Shown here: one piece after another, positions 7,367 to 14,841 of the stretch
Numbering within the stretch: position 1 is the first letter of the stretch
Layout of the letters: each line of letters opens with the position of its first letter
Notes under the pieces: model-generated
What the model was told of the DNA's origin: nothing
Databases searched by the model: none
The model's input: the letters and a program-made list of their open reading frames with translations, nothing else
Made by a program: the position numbers and the translations under genes
Source: Bacillota bacterium
GTDB lineage: Bacteria > Bacillota > Clostridia > Christensenellales > CAG-138
Assembly (NCBI GenBank): GCA_023451115.1
Contig: JAEXFV010000114.1
Span: 1 to 33,776 of the forward strand
Direction: 5' to 3'
Length of the DNA stretch: 33,776 nucleotides

Positions 7367-7915
7367 CTATTTCCGCGCCGCCTTGCCGATGGCAAGGCCT
7401 TTTGCAAAGGCTTCCTGGTTAAGAGGAATCATGGCGGGCTTTTTGGCAAACTGCTTGAGTATGGTATCCAACACCACATCTTCCGGAACGACTTGGGTGT
7501 AACCGATGTAGGCGCCCAGCATAATGATGTTTAACACCTTGGCATTGCCCATTTCCAGGGCCATTTCGGTCACAGGCACGGCAATCACGGTGACATCGTC
7601 CCGGGCGATATCGCCTTTGACGATGGAGCTGTTGATGAACAAATCGCCGCCCGCTTTGAGCTTGCCTAAAAACTTGTTGAGGGAGGGGCCGTTCATGACC
7701 ACCAGGTCGTCCAGCTCATCCCCCAGGGGGGAGCCTACCGGCTCATCGGAGATGACCACATAGCAGTTGGCGGTGCCGCCCCGTTGCTCCGCGCCGTAGG
7801 AGGGGAAAAAGGTCACATTTTTTTCTGTAGAGTCGCAAGTGGCTTTGGCAAGCAATTTGCCCATTACCATTACGCCCTGGCCGCCGAAGCCGGCCACCAT
7901 CAAATTTCGTTCCAT
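7367..7915 (-). CDS. 2-oxoacid:ferredoxin oxidoreductase, gamma subunit
   Basis: This 182-residue protein is the gamma domain of a multi-subunit 2-oxoacid:ferredoxin oxidoreductase, which oxidatively decarboxylates 2-oxoacids to acyl-CoA and reduces ferredoxin in the cytoplasm. The N-terminal GFGGQGVM loop and the SYGAEQRGGTANCYVVIS block are hallmarks of the family. AGGAGG precedes the ATG by 6 bases, within the 11-base gap after the beta subunit, so it is the last gene of the operon. It ends 24 bases from the bidirectional terminator shared with ispE. Whether the substrate is 2-oxoisovalerate, 2-oxoglutarate or an aryl pyruvate cannot be settled from this subunit. Confidence 0.93.
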   Translation of the reverse strand: MERNLMVAGFGGQGVMVMGKLLAKATCDSTEKNVTFFPSYGAEQRGGTANCYVVISDEPVGSPLGDELDDLVVMNGPSLNKFLGKLKAGGDLFINSSIVKGDIARDDVTVIAVPVTEMALEMGNAKVLNIIMLGAYIGYTQVVPEDVVLDTILKQFAKKPAMIPLNQEAFAKGLAIGKAARK

Positions 7916-7926
7916 TGCGTACCTCC

Positions 7927-8664
7927 TTATCTGTCCCGGAAAACGCCCAGCGGATATTCGGGGAGCATCTTCTCCTCCAGGAATTTCAGCGCTTCAATGG
8001 GATCCAGCCCCCAGTTAGTGGGGCAGCTGGTAACGATTTCCACCAGGGAAAATCCTTTGCCGTCCAACTGATTCTGGAACGCCTTTTGAATGGCTTTGCG
8101 GGTTTTGATTACGTTTTGTGGCGTGTTGCAGCTGCAGCGTTCCAGATATACCGGCGCGGTGAGCTGGTTGAGAATTTCACACATATGCATGGGGTAGCCG
8201 TGGAGTTTGGGATCCCTGCCGCCAGGTGCGGTGGTGGCTTTCATGCCCACCAGGGTGGTGGGGGCCATCTGGCCGCCGGTCATGCCGTAAATGCCGTTGT
8301 TCACAAAAATGACAGAAAAGTTTTCTCCCCGGTTTGCGGCAGACATGGTTTCCGCCAGGCCGATGGAGGCCAGATCCCCGTCGCCCTGATAGGTGAATAC
8401 AAAGGTGTCCGGGTTGGCGCGTTTGATGCCGGTGGCCACAGCGCAGGCGCGGCCATGGGGGGAGGTGGTGTTGTCGTAGGTGACGTATTCCATAGCCAGG
8501 CCGCAGCAGCCTACCCCCAGCACCAGTGCGGTTTTGTTCACAATATTTAAGCTTTCCAGCACCTCGCCAATCAGCTTGAATATGGTGCCGTGCATGCAGC
8601 CCGGGCAGAAGCCGGACACCATGTCTTTTTGGAAGGTTTCAGTTTTTGCGTATACTTTTTGCAT
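7927..8664 (-). CDS. 2-oxoacid:ferredoxin oxidoreductase, beta (thiamine-diphosphate) subunit
   Basis: This 245-residue subunit carries the thiamine diphosphate site and binds a proximal iron-sulfur cluster. FCPGC at 19-23 and a later Cys pair (VGCCG, 53-54) lie in the family's cluster-binding region. SPHGRACAVATGIK precedes the ThDP motif GDGD at 94-97, with the Mg2+-binding NNGIYGMTGGQ at 122-132. The start has AGGAGGGG 8 bases upstream. It lies between alpha and gamma with gaps of 15 and 11 bases, so the three are one transcription unit. Its short length matches the four-polypeptide type rather than the fused single-chain pyruvate:ferredoxin oxidoreductase. Confidence 0.95.
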   Translation of the reverse strand: MQKVYAKTETFQKDMVSGFCPGCMHGTIFKLIGEVLESLNIVNKTALVLGVGCCGLAMEYVTYDNTTSPHGRACAVATGIKRANPDTFVFTYQGDGDLASIGLAETMSAANRGENFSVIFVNNGIYGMTGGQMAPTTLVGMKATTAPGGRDPKLHGYPMHMCEILNQLTAPVYLERCSCNTPQNVIKTRKAIQKAFQNQLDGKGFSLVEIVTSCPTNWGLDPIEALKFLEEKMLPEYPLGVFRDR

Positions 8665-8679
8665 GGTATTCCCCTCCTT

Positions 8680-9759
8680 TTACTGGGCGAATAGTTCCTG
8701 CACCGCGTTCATCACGGCCTGGCGGGTGATCAGCTCACCGCCGGCGCGCAGGCAGGTAGCAATGGGGCAGCGGTCTTTTACGGCCATTTTTACGTCGTAA
8801 GCCATCTGGGCGGGGATGGACATTTCCACATCCAAAATGGCCTTTACCCGGCTGTAATCCAGGTTTTCAAAAGACTGATAGGGGAAGGGCGAAATGGTTT
8901 TGGGCCGGATCAGGCCAACCGGAACACCCTGGGCCCGCAGCAGCGTTACTGCGGATTTCGCCACCCGGCCGGATATGCCGTAAGCTGCGATAACCACCTG
9001 GGCGTCTTCCACCATGTATTCCTCCACTTGTACGTCCTTCTCCCAGCTTTCGTAGAGGGCGGCATTGTTTTTGCAGACCTGTTGTTGATCCTGGGTAGAC
9101 CAGCAGCCCGGCTTAATGAACGCACGCTGCTCTTTTTTCGGATCGTGGCCTACCAGCGCCCAGCTGCGCAGCTCGTCCTTGAGGGCTTTTACCTCTTCTT
9201 CCGTGCGCATGGGGGGCAATACCACAGGCTCCATGATGGTGCCCAACACCCCGTCGCCCAGGATAAGCACCGGGTTGCGGTCCCGCTGGGCATAGTCGAA
9301 AGCGGCATAAGTCATGTCCACCGCTTCCTGAACGGTAGCGGGAGCAAATACCATCATGCGGAAGCCGCCGTTGCCGCTAGCCTTGGTGGCCTGGAAATAA
9401 TCCTGCTGCGCCGGCTGAATGGAGCCGATGCCAGGGCCGCCCCGGGAAATATTTGCATATACCATGGGGATGCGTGCAGAGGCGCAAAAGGATACGCCCT
9501 CACTTTTGAGGCTGATGCCGCAGCTGGAGGAAGAGGTCATAGCCCGGGTGCCGGTTTGGGCAGCGCCGTATACCATGTTGATGGAAGCCACTTCGCTCTC
9601 GCCCTGCACAAACGAGCCGCCTACTTCAGGCAGCCGCCGGGCAAAATACTCGGGAATTTCGTTTTGGGGCGTGATGGGGTATCCAGCGAAAAAGCGGCAT
9701 CCGGAACGGACCGCGGCCTCCGCGATGGCTTCACAGCCCTTCATAAAAATACGTTTCAT
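8680..9759 (-). CDS. vorB: 2-oxoacid:ferredoxin oxidoreductase, alpha subunit (VorB-like)
   Basis: This 359-residue alpha subunit holds the pyrimidine-binding half of the active site. The N terminus KGCEAIAEAAVRSGCRFFAG, then YPITPQNEIPEY, and later SSSSCGISLKSEG are typical of proteins annotated as 3-methyl-2-oxobutanoate (2-oxoisovalerate) dehydrogenase subunit VorB. That suggests branched-chain 2-oxoacids as substrate, though names in this family are loosely assigned. AAGGAG (9768-9773) is 8 bases before the ATG at 9759. It overlaps an upstream in-frame GTG (9766-9768), which rules that GTG out as the start. The same ribosome binding site overlaps the ferredoxin stop codon, so translation of the two is coupled. 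Confidence 0.93.
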   Translation of the reverse strand: MKRIFMKGCEAIAEAAVRSGCRFFAGYPITPQNEIPEYFARRLPEVGGSFVQGESEVASINMVYGAAQTGTRAMTSSSSCGISLKSEGVSFCASARIPMVYANISRGGPGIGSIQPAQQDYFQATKASGNGGFRMMVFAPATVQEAVDMTYAAFDYAQRDRNPVLILGDGVLGTIMEPVVLPPMRTEEEVKALKDELRSWALVGHDPKKEQRAFIKPGCWSTQDQQQVCKNNAALYESWEKDVQVEEYMVEDAQVVIAAYGISGRVAKSAVTLLRAQGVPVGLIRPKTISPFPYQSFENLDYSRVKAILDVEMSIPAQMAYDVKMAVKDRCPIATCLRAGGELITRQAVMNAVQELFAQ

Positions 9760-9771
9760 GGCGCACACTCC

Positions 9772-9975
9772 TTATTTATACACTTCGATTGCCGCTTCAG
9801 GGCAGATTTGGGCGCACATGGCGCAGCCAATGCAGCTTTCAGGCTTTACAGGCACAATGTAGGGATAACCCTTGGAATTGACCTCGTGGCCTGCTGCCAG
9901 CACCCCCTTGGGACAGAACTTTACGCAGTACAGACAGCTTTTGCAGCTCTCCGGCCGGATGGTTACTTCAGCCAT
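9772..9975 (-). CDS. 2x[4Fe-4S] ferredoxin-type delta subunit of the oxidoreductase
   Basis: This 67-residue protein contains two complete CxxCxxCxxxC cluster motifs: Cys11, 14, 17, 21 and Cys48, 51, 54, 58. Each is followed by the usual proline. It should pass electrons from the alpha/beta catalytic unit to free ferredoxin. The start at 9975 is fixed by AGGAGG 7-12 bases upstream and by the family's length; the frame is open further upstream but not used. It is the first oxidoreductase gene, 41 bases after the P-loop NTPase gene, with a hairpin between. Confidence 0.95.
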   Translation of the reverse strand: MAEVTIRPESCKSCLYCVKFCPKGVLAAGHEVNSKGYPYIVPVKPESCIGCAMCAQICPEAAIEVYK

Positions 9976-9995
9976 ATTGGAACCTCCTTTATCAT

Positions 9996-10012
9996 CGCCG
10001 GCATGCCCGGCG
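9996..10012 (-). other. Hairpin just upstream of the ferredoxin RBS
   Basis: CGCCGG (9996-10001) and CCGGCG (10007-10012) form a 6-bp GC stem with a 5-base loop in the 41-base gap between the NTPase and ferredoxin genes. No T run follows, and the AGGAGG of the ferredoxin gene comes about 10 bases later. It may be a weak attenuator, or protect the 5' end of a processed oxidoreductase mRNA. Confidence 0.35.
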
Positions 10013-10016
10013 TTGT

Positions 10017-10778
10017 TTACGAATGGGCCATTCCCTGGGACCAGGGATAGGTCAGGTACAGGCGTAGCGGAAAGAGGGGCATTCCTGCAAGGGATTGTAC
10101 CTGGGGATACAGGCTTTGCTCCACACATGCGCCATGGACGGTGGCATAAGGGCTGAGTATTTCCGCAAGCTGGCGGCAGCCCTCTAAGAACTCTTCCGCC
10201 GTAGTGTCGGGGCCCAGGTTCGGGTTGCCCAGAAGGCGAAAGCTTTTGAGCCGGGACACCCGGAGAATGGCGGACATGGTGCCGTCGATGGCCAAAATAT
10301 CCCGGGACCAAGGGCGGTAAGGGTTTACCACATACAGGATGAGGCAATCCTCCCGGTTTAATATTTGGGCAAATCCCCCGATCATGCGCGCGCCGGTGTC
10401 GTTGCCGCCTACGTCCAATATGGTGTAGCGGTCTTGGGCCAGCAGGCTTTGCGTCACGCCTCCCACCAGGGTGGGGGCGTCCAGCAGCTGGTCCTGATAA
10501 TGCAGCGTTACACCCCGCTCTTGCAGCATCTGCGCCACATCCCGGGAGCGAAACAGGGGTTTGGTTTGATCCAAGTCAAAAAAGTGTACCGGCTTTTCCC
10601 CCGAAGAAGCCAGATACACCGCCAAATTGATGGCAATTTCACTTTTTCCGCAGCCCGCTTCCCCTAGGAGTACAACGTTTTTCTTCCCCTGAAACAATGC
10701 GGCCAGAGCTTGCCCGTCCACCAGACGCCACAACCTTTCTGAACCCGGAAATCCGCGAATTTCCGGGATGATCATCAT
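10017..10778 (-). CDS. P-loop NTPase (MinD/SIMIBI-like) upstream of the oxidoreductase operon
   Basis: This protein of about 253 residues has Walker A GEAGCGKS at roughly 39-46, followed by an amphipathic helix. Next come HFFDLDQTKPLFRSRD, which resembles the ParA/MinD switch region, and YTILDVGGNDTGAR in the place of switch II. The first GKS lacks the deviant KGG lysine of classical MinD, so the exact subfamily is unclear. There is no membrane segment. The start is uncertain: ATG at 10778 or 10775 (no good ribosome binding site), or TTG at 10787. It is co-directional with and 41 bases ahead of the ferredoxin gene, so it probably shares the operon. A role in cofactor or cluster handling for the enzyme is only a guess. 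Confidence 0.72.
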   Translation of the reverse strand: MMIIPEIRGFPGSERLWRLVDGQALAALFQGKKNVVLLGEAGCGKSEIAINLAVYLASSGEKPVHFFDLDQTKPLFRSRDVAQMLQERGVTLHYQDQLLDAPTLVGGVTQSLLAQDRYTILDVGGNDTGARMIGGFAQILNREDCLILYVVNPYRPWSRDILAIDGTMSAILRVSRLKSFRLLGNPNLGPDTTAEEFLEGCRQLAEILSPYATVHGACVEQSLYPQVQSLAGMPLFPLRLYLTYPWSQGMAHS

Positions 10779-10884
10779 CCATATCAACGATGCCCGGTGA
10801 TAGAGGTGCTTGAAAACAGCATCAATCAGGGCAGCACAACTTGTATGGATAGCTTAACACGTGCTGATTTGCTGTTCCAAGTTT

Positions 10885-10913
10885 TTCACAAAAGGCATGG
10901 TTGTGGTTAAAAA
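10885..10913 (+). promoter_or_regulatory. Candidate promoter for the GntR gene
   Basis: TTCACA (10885-10890) and TAAAAA (10908-10913) are separated by exactly 17 bases. The match to the sigma-A consensus is moderate. The predicted start of transcription (about 10920) lies just upstream of the inverted repeat at 10934-10953. Confidence 0.4.
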
Positions 10914-10933
10914 TCCGTACAAAAAGAGGGGAT

Positions 10934-10953
10934 TTGTATTTGTTTTTATACAA
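10934..10953 (+). promoter_or_regulatory. Inverted repeat, likely GntR operator
   Basis: TTGTAT and ATACAA are perfect 6-bp arms with an 8-base T-rich spacer. The half-sites resemble the TTGTATACAA-type sequences bound by FadR-subfamily GntR proteins, although spacing is wider than usual. Its place between the predicted start site and the gntR gene suggests autoregulation. It could also affect the divergent NTPase/oxidoreductase operon. Confidence 0.4.
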
Positions 10954-11055
10954 TAACGCCATCCTTGCCAGGGCACATTCTTGCGTTGTGGGGAGAGACT
11001 ACCTATAATAAAAGAAAAGCGCTCCGCTGCAGGAGCAGATGGGGGAAAGAAGAGT

Positions 11056-11748
11056 ATGGCGGGCTATGAGCAACGGATTGCCGCGCTCAATGAAAAAAAT
11101 CCCTTTTTGAGTAAAACAGAAGCAGCCTATACGCTGCTGTTGGAGGATATTCTGGAAGGCAGGCTCAAGGGTGGCGAAAAAGTGAGCCAGGAGGAGCTTT
11201 CCAGCCTATTTCATATTTCCCGCACGCCCATCCGGGAGGCCCTCAATCGCCTGGTGAAAGAAGGGTATCTGGTAAAGAACGGGGCTTCGGGCTACAGCGT
11301 GTATCAACTGGAGCTGGCGGATTATATTTCCCTCAATGAATTTCGCTCTATGCTGGAAGACTTTGGAAGCCGGCTGGCGGTAAAGCACATTACCGACCGG
11401 GAAATGGATCAGCTCAGGGAAAACATCCGCCTCACCGAGGAGGCCGTGAGGCAAAAAGACGTAAAGGCTTTTGCCCAGCTGGATGAAGCGTTTCACATGA
11501 TTTTAATCCAGTCCAGCAAAAACCCGCACCTGATGGACACCTACCGGCACTATCAAACACGGTTTCATTTGTTCCGGATTTTGACGGTGTCCGAAGAAAT
11601 TCTCAATATCGCGCTGAAATGGCATAGAAAGATTTACCAGTCCGTGCTGGATGGGGATGTGGAGGCGGCGGAGGAAAACACCCGCATGCATCGGGAAACC
11701 ACCATCAACAGCGCTCTTACCGTATCCAGAAGCAGGCATGGGTGGTAG
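11056..11748 (+). CDS. GntR family (FadR subfamily, FCD domain) transcriptional regulator
   Basis: This 230-residue regulator has an N-terminal winged helix-turn-helix (about 22-85) with LSSLFHISRTPIREALNRLVKEGYL, the GntR recognition-helix signature. A C-terminal all-helical FCD ligand-binding domain follows (about 90-225); HMILIQSS, WHRKIYQSVLDGD and the late RMHRETT supply histidines typical of its metal site. ATG 11056 is preceded by a purine-rich GGGGGAAAGAAGAG. An open frame back to 10981 lacks a usable start. The VOC gene starts 47 bases downstream and is probably co-transcribed. FCD ligands are usually carboxylic acids, which would suit a regulator beside 2-oxoacid and fumarate genes, but the effector is not known. 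Confidence 0.93.
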   Translation: MAGYEQRIAALNEKNPFLSKTEAAYTLLLEDILEGRLKGGEKVSQEELSSLFHISRTPIREALNRLVKEGYLVKNGASGYSVYQLELADYISLNEFRSMLEDFGSRLAVKHITDREMDQLRENIRLTEEAVRQKDVKAFAQLDEAFHMILIQSSKNPHLMDTYRHYQTRFHLFRILTVSEEILNIALKWHRKIYQSVLDGDVEAAEENTRMHRETTINSALTVSRSRHGW

Positions 11749-11795
11749 GGGGACGAGGCTGGCGTGTTGTCATTGATGAGAAGGGAGCAGCAGCC

Positions 11796-12179
11796 ATGCA
11801 CATTGGACACATTGCCATGTATGTGAGCCGCCTGGAAGAGGCCAGAGATTTTTTTGTTGCTTTTTTTGCTGCCACGCCAAATCAGGGATATCATAATCCC
11901 AAAACAGGACTTAGTACATATTTTTTAACCTTTGACGGGGGCGCGAAGCTGGAGCTGATGGCAAAGCCCGGCCTGGCGGACGGCCCCGGGCCGCTGGAGC
12001 AAGGGGGATATACCCACCTTGCTTTTTCCGTTGGCGACAGGGATGGGGTAAACGCGCTTACCGCCCGGCTGGAACAGGCAGGGTACCCTGTATTAAGCGG
12101 CCCCCGGGTCACTGGCGACGGCTTTTATGAAAGCCTAGTATGTGGCCCGGAGGGCTGCCGCATCGAGATTACGGTTTAA
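11796..12179 (+). CDS. VOC superfamily protein (glyoxalase I/bleomycin resistance fold)
   Basis: This 127-residue single-domain protein has two beta-alpha-beta-beta-beta modules. The four expected metal-site positions of the vicinal-oxygen-chelate fold are all filled: His5 (MHIGHIAM), Glu53 (KLELM), His74 (GGYTHLAFSV) and Glu124 (CRIEITV). That pattern favours an active metal-dependent lyase, isomerase or similar enzyme over a binding protein. AAGGGAG lies about 8-9 bases before the ATG. It follows the GntR gene in the same direction, so it may be the regulator's target. Lactoylglutathione lyase, methylmalonyl-CoA epimerase-like and resistance functions are all possible. Confidence 0.88.
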   Translation: MHIGHIAMYVSRLEEARDFFVAFFAATPNQGYHNPKTGLSTYFLTFDGGAKLELMAKPGLADGPGPLEQGGYTHLAFSVGDRDGVNALTARLEQAGYPVLSGPRVTGDGFYESLVCGPEGCRIEITV

Positions 12180-12183
12180 CTGC

Positions 12184-12223
12184 GGTTTGGCTGCAAAAGC
12201 CGGGGCGCATATTGCGCCAAACC
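12184..12223. terminator. Nested inverted repeats between the VOC and fumarase beta genes
   Basis: GGTTTGGC (12184-12191) pairs with GCCAAACC (12216-12223), and a competing inner hairpin pairs GGCGCA with TGCGCC (12204-12218). The gene pair is convergent, so a shared terminator is expected here. No T run follows either stem. Confidence 0.4.
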
Positions 12224-12252
12224 AGGATGCCAATGGCCCGGGGGCTTTGCCG

Positions 12253-12786
12253 CTATGTTTCGCGGAAAAACAAATCCCCGCCTTGGGCGTCTATGGCGAC
12301 AATGGCGGGCAAGTCTTCCACCAAAAGCTTGCGCACGGCTTCCGCACCCAACTCAGGGAATGCGATTACCTCCGCCTGCTTGACGCATTGGGCGATGAGA
12401 TAGGCTGCGCCGCCGGTAGCCGCAAAATAAACGGCCTTACCCGCCATGGCGTCTTTTACCGCCTGGCTTCGGGCCCCTTTGCCCAGCATGGCGCTCATGC
12501 CCCGGGCGATCAGGGCGGGGGTGTAACCATCTACACGGCCGCTGGTGGTAGGGCCGCAGGGGCCGATCACTTCGCCAGGGGCGGCAGGGCAAGGCCCCGC
12601 ATAGTAAATGCAGGCCCCTTCCAAAGGAAAGGGTAAAGGCGCTCCGGCTTCCAACAGGGCCGCGAGCCGTTTGTGCGCCACATCCCGGGCGGTGTAAACC
12701 GTGCCGGTGAGCAGCACCACATCCCCTGCGTGCAACGTATCCAAATCCTGCTTTGTCAGCGGAAAAACAATTTTTTTCTGTTCCAT
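12253..12786 (-). CDS. fumB: Class I fumarate hydratase, beta subunit
   Basis: This 177-residue protein is the C-terminal (beta) half of an iron-sulfur class I hydro-lyase that interconverts fumarate and L-malate. Family features are LLTGTVYTARDVAHKR near the N terminus, YYAGPCPA, and the substrate-binding block GPTTSGRVDGYTP. The later YFAATGGAAYLIA is also typical. The start has AGAGGGA 8-14 bases upstream and lies 16 bases after the alpha-subunit stop. The close relative L(+)-tartrate dehydratase beta (TtdB) cannot be excluded, but no tartrate genes are nearby. Confidence 0.9.
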   Translation of the reverse strand: MEQKKIVFPLTKQDLDTLHAGDVVLLTGTVYTARDVAHKRLAALLEAGAPLPFPLEGACIYYAGPCPAAPGEVIGPCGPTTSGRVDGYTPALIARGMSAMLGKGARSQAVKDAMAGKAVYFAATGGAAYLIAQCVKQAEVIAFPELGAEAVRKLLVEDLPAIVAIDAQGGDLFFRET

Positions 12787-12802
12787 GAAACGTCCCTCTT
12801 TC

Positions 12803-13636
12803 TTACAGCGTGGCTTGGGCATGCCGGGCGCAATGGCATTGCACGTTGATGGCCACCGGCAGTCCCGCCAGGTGGGTGGGGATTTGGGCTGCGTGCACCG
12901 CAAGAGCGGTTATCTTTCCCCCTAACCCCATGGGGCCCACCCCCAGGGCGTTGATTCGGGTGAGCGCTTCCTGCTCCAGGCTGGCGATTTCTTCATCCCC
13001 GCTTGGCTGGCCCAGGGTGCGCAGCAGCTGGCGTTTGGCCAGCAGTGCAGCCGCTTCCATGGTGCCGCCAATCCCTACTCCCAAAATCACAGGGGGGCAT
13101 GCGTTGGGGGCGCCCAGCCGGGCGGTTTCCACAATGGCATCCAATACTCCTTCCCGCCCTTGGGCGGGTTTGAGCATATAAAGCCTGCTCATATTTTCGC
13201 TGCCAAAGCCCTTGGGCGCTACCGTGACGGACACCCGATCCCCCGGCACAAAGCGCAGGTGTAAAATCGGGGGGGTATTATCCCCGATATTTTCCCGGCT
13301 CAGAGCGGTAAGGGAGGATTTGCGCAGATAGCCTTGGGTATAGGCTGTTTTTACCCCTTGCGTTACTGCCGCATTCACATCCCCATCCAGATACACGTCC
13401 TGCCCGATATCCAAAAATACCACGGCCAGGCCTGTGTCCTGGCAACAGGGGCGGTGGGCTGCGCTGGCCAAACGCTGGTTTTCTAAAATCTGCGTGAGAA
13501 CCGCAGCGCCATGGCCGCTTTCCTGGGCTTTTGCTTGTTCCAGTGCGGCCACTACGTCCTCCGGAAGGCTGCAGCAGGCTTCCAGGCAAAGGCGCGCCAC
13601 GGTTTGTTCCAATTCTACAACAGGGATCACCCGCAT
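12803..13636 (-). CDS. fumA: Class I fumarate hydratase, alpha subunit
   Basis: This 277-residue subunit carries the [4Fe-4S] cluster. Three cysteines match the known ligands of class I fumarases: Cys65 in CCQDTGLA, Cys180 in NACPP and Cys267 in NVQCHC. ENIGDNTPP, FGSENMSR and GIGGTMEAA are further family signatures. The enzyme is oxygen-labile, fitting an anaerobe. The ATG is 3 bases after the stop of the upstream membrane-protein gene, with AGGAGG inside that gene's end, so the fumarase genes are translated from the padR-led operon. L(+)-tartrate dehydratase alpha is the main alternative. Confidence 0.92.
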   Translation of the reverse strand: MRVIPVVELEQTVARLCLEACCSLPEDVVAALEQAKAQESGHGAAVLTQILENQRLASAAHRPCCQDTGLAVVFLDIGQDVYLDGDVNAAVTQGVKTAYTQGYLRKSSLTALSRENIGDNTPPILHLRFVPGDRVSVTVAPKGFGSENMSRLYMLKPAQGREGVLDAIVETARLGAPNACPPVILGVGIGGTMEAAALLAKRQLLRTLGQPSGDEEIASLEQEALTRINALGVGPMGLGGKITALAVHAAQIPTHLAGLPVAINVQCHCARHAQATL

Positions 13637-13639
13637 GGA

Positions 13640-14485
13640 TTATTGCGCCTCCTTTTTGCTCACATTGTACACGGTGTTGGCGATGCCGTCCAGCAGCCCG
13701 CAGATGGGGAAGATCGCCCAGCCCGGATGCCACAGGTTTGCAAACGCCCCCAGATATAAATAGGCCAACACCACCAGGGGCCACAAAAAGCCTTCTATCC
13801 GCCGCAGCAGGTGGGGACGGCCTTCGATTGCCTGGTCCACTGCATGGGCCCTGCCAGTTTCAATCAGGCTGTGCAGGCTGCCCAGCACCAGAGCCGCTGT
13901 GGGGATTATGATCCAATAGGGATGCCACATGCCATAAAACAGGCCCAGGCACAGGTACACAATGATTGCCAATGGCACCAGCACGCCGGAGAGGATAAGA
14001 TAGGTTTTGGATTCTTCTCTGTGGCTGTGATACTCCTCTTGCCCGCCTGCCCGCTTCACATACACGCCGTGTTTATCCACATAAACCTGCTCCACCGGGT
14101 CGCCGCCTGCATCCCGTTTTTCCACATGCACGCCGCCAAAGTCCACCCGCACGGTGTCGCCGCCAGCTTCCTCAACGTGGATGCCGTCCAGACCGATGTG
14201 CACCTTATCCCCGTCCTCACTCTGAAAGTCCAGGCCCCGGCGGCGCTTGGGCGCCTGCTGCTGTTGGGTCTGCTGGGCGTCCAGAGCGGCTTTGAGCTCA
14301 TCGATGGTGCCGAATTCCGAGATGATAATCCCGATGGCTTCCGCCTCGCTTTTGCCCTGCCGAAGGGTTAAATCTTGAAACTTTTCTTCCATATTGGCCA
14401 GCATTTCCCCTTTGAGCTGCCGGGCTGCCGGGGTGTCGGGCAGGGCGCTGAACATGGTTTCCAAATAATTGCCCAGGGTTTCCAT
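13640..14485 (-). CDS. PadR-partner membrane protein (permease prefix/DUF1700-like) with four TM helices
   Basis: This 281-residue protein starts with an all-helical domain (1-70, METLGNYLETMFSALPDTPAAR) of the kind found beside PadR regulators in Firmicutes. Residues 71-155 are hydrophilic and hold three short repeats ending GIHVEEAGGD, GVHVEKRDAGGD and GVYVKRAGG. Four membrane helices follow (about 161-186, 189-207, 231-250, 253-272), built as two copies of a two-helix unit. Each copy carries a G-x-F-x-x-x-W-H-P-x-W segment at the turn. The start is one base after the PadR stop, with AGGAGG in the padR end. It may sense envelope stress and modulate PadR, an inference from gene pairing only. 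Confidence 0.8.
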   Translation of the reverse strand: METLGNYLETMFSALPDTPAARQLKGEMLANMEEKFQDLTLRQGKSEAEAIGIIISEFGTIDELKAALDAQQTQQQQAPKRRRGLDFQSEDGDKVHIGLDGIHVEEAGGDTVRVDFGGVHVEKRDAGGDPVEQVYVDKHGVYVKRAGGQEEYHSHREESKTYLILSGVLVPLAIIVYLCLGLFYGMWHPYWIIIPTAALVLGSLHSLIETGRAHAVDQAIEGRPHLLRRIEGFLWPLVVLAYLYLGAFANLWHPGWAIFPICGLLDGIANTVYNVSKKEAQ

Positions 14486-14486
14486 A

Positions 14487-14831
14487 TTATGCTCCTCCTA
14501 AAAACGGATTGATAATTTCCTTGGCGTATTGCCATTCCTGGCGCTTTGACCGGTAAAATTCTTCTCCCAACGGGGTGATCCGGTAATACGTACGCCGCCT
14601 GCCATAGGTTTCATCCCCATAATAGGAGGTGACATACCCGTTTTTCATCAGCCGGGCAAAAGCGGAATATAAAGTGGTTTCCTTCATGGTGAATTTGCCC
14701 CCGCTGTCTTGCTGCACCTGGCGGGAGATGGCGTAGCCATAATTGTCCCCCTGGCGCAGGATGTGCAGGATTATGGCGTCGCTATACCCTCGTATGGTAT
14801 CGCTGCCGATCAACTCCTCACCCACTTTCAC
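14487..14831 (-). CDS. PadR family transcriptional regulator
   Basis: This small winged-helix regulator (114 residues if started at GTG 14831) shows SDTIRGYSDAIILHILRQGDNYGYAI, the usual PadR opening. TLYSAFARLMKNGYVTSYYGDE, RRRTYYRITPLGEEF (recognition helix, wing) and a short C-terminal helix follow. The start is unsure: GTG at 14831 has no ribosome binding site, while GAGGAG lies inside the proposed first codons. It leads a four-gene operon with the membrane partner and both fumarase subunits, each separated by 1, 3 and 16 bases. It probably represses its own operon through the palindrome at 14842-14854. Confidence 0.9.
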   Translation of the reverse strand: MKVGEELIGSDTIRGYSDAIILHILRQGDNYGYAISRQVQQDSGGKFTMKETTLYSAFARLMKNGYVTSYYGDETYGRRRTYYRITPLGEEFYRSKRQEWQYAKEIINPFLGGA

Positions 14832-14841
14832 TATATTGTCT

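Noticed and set aside
9028..10050. A 340-codon plus-strand open frame across vorB, ferredoxin and the NTPase end
   Set aside because: It is opposite three genes with clear motifs, crosses their boundaries, and its translation is compositionally odd.
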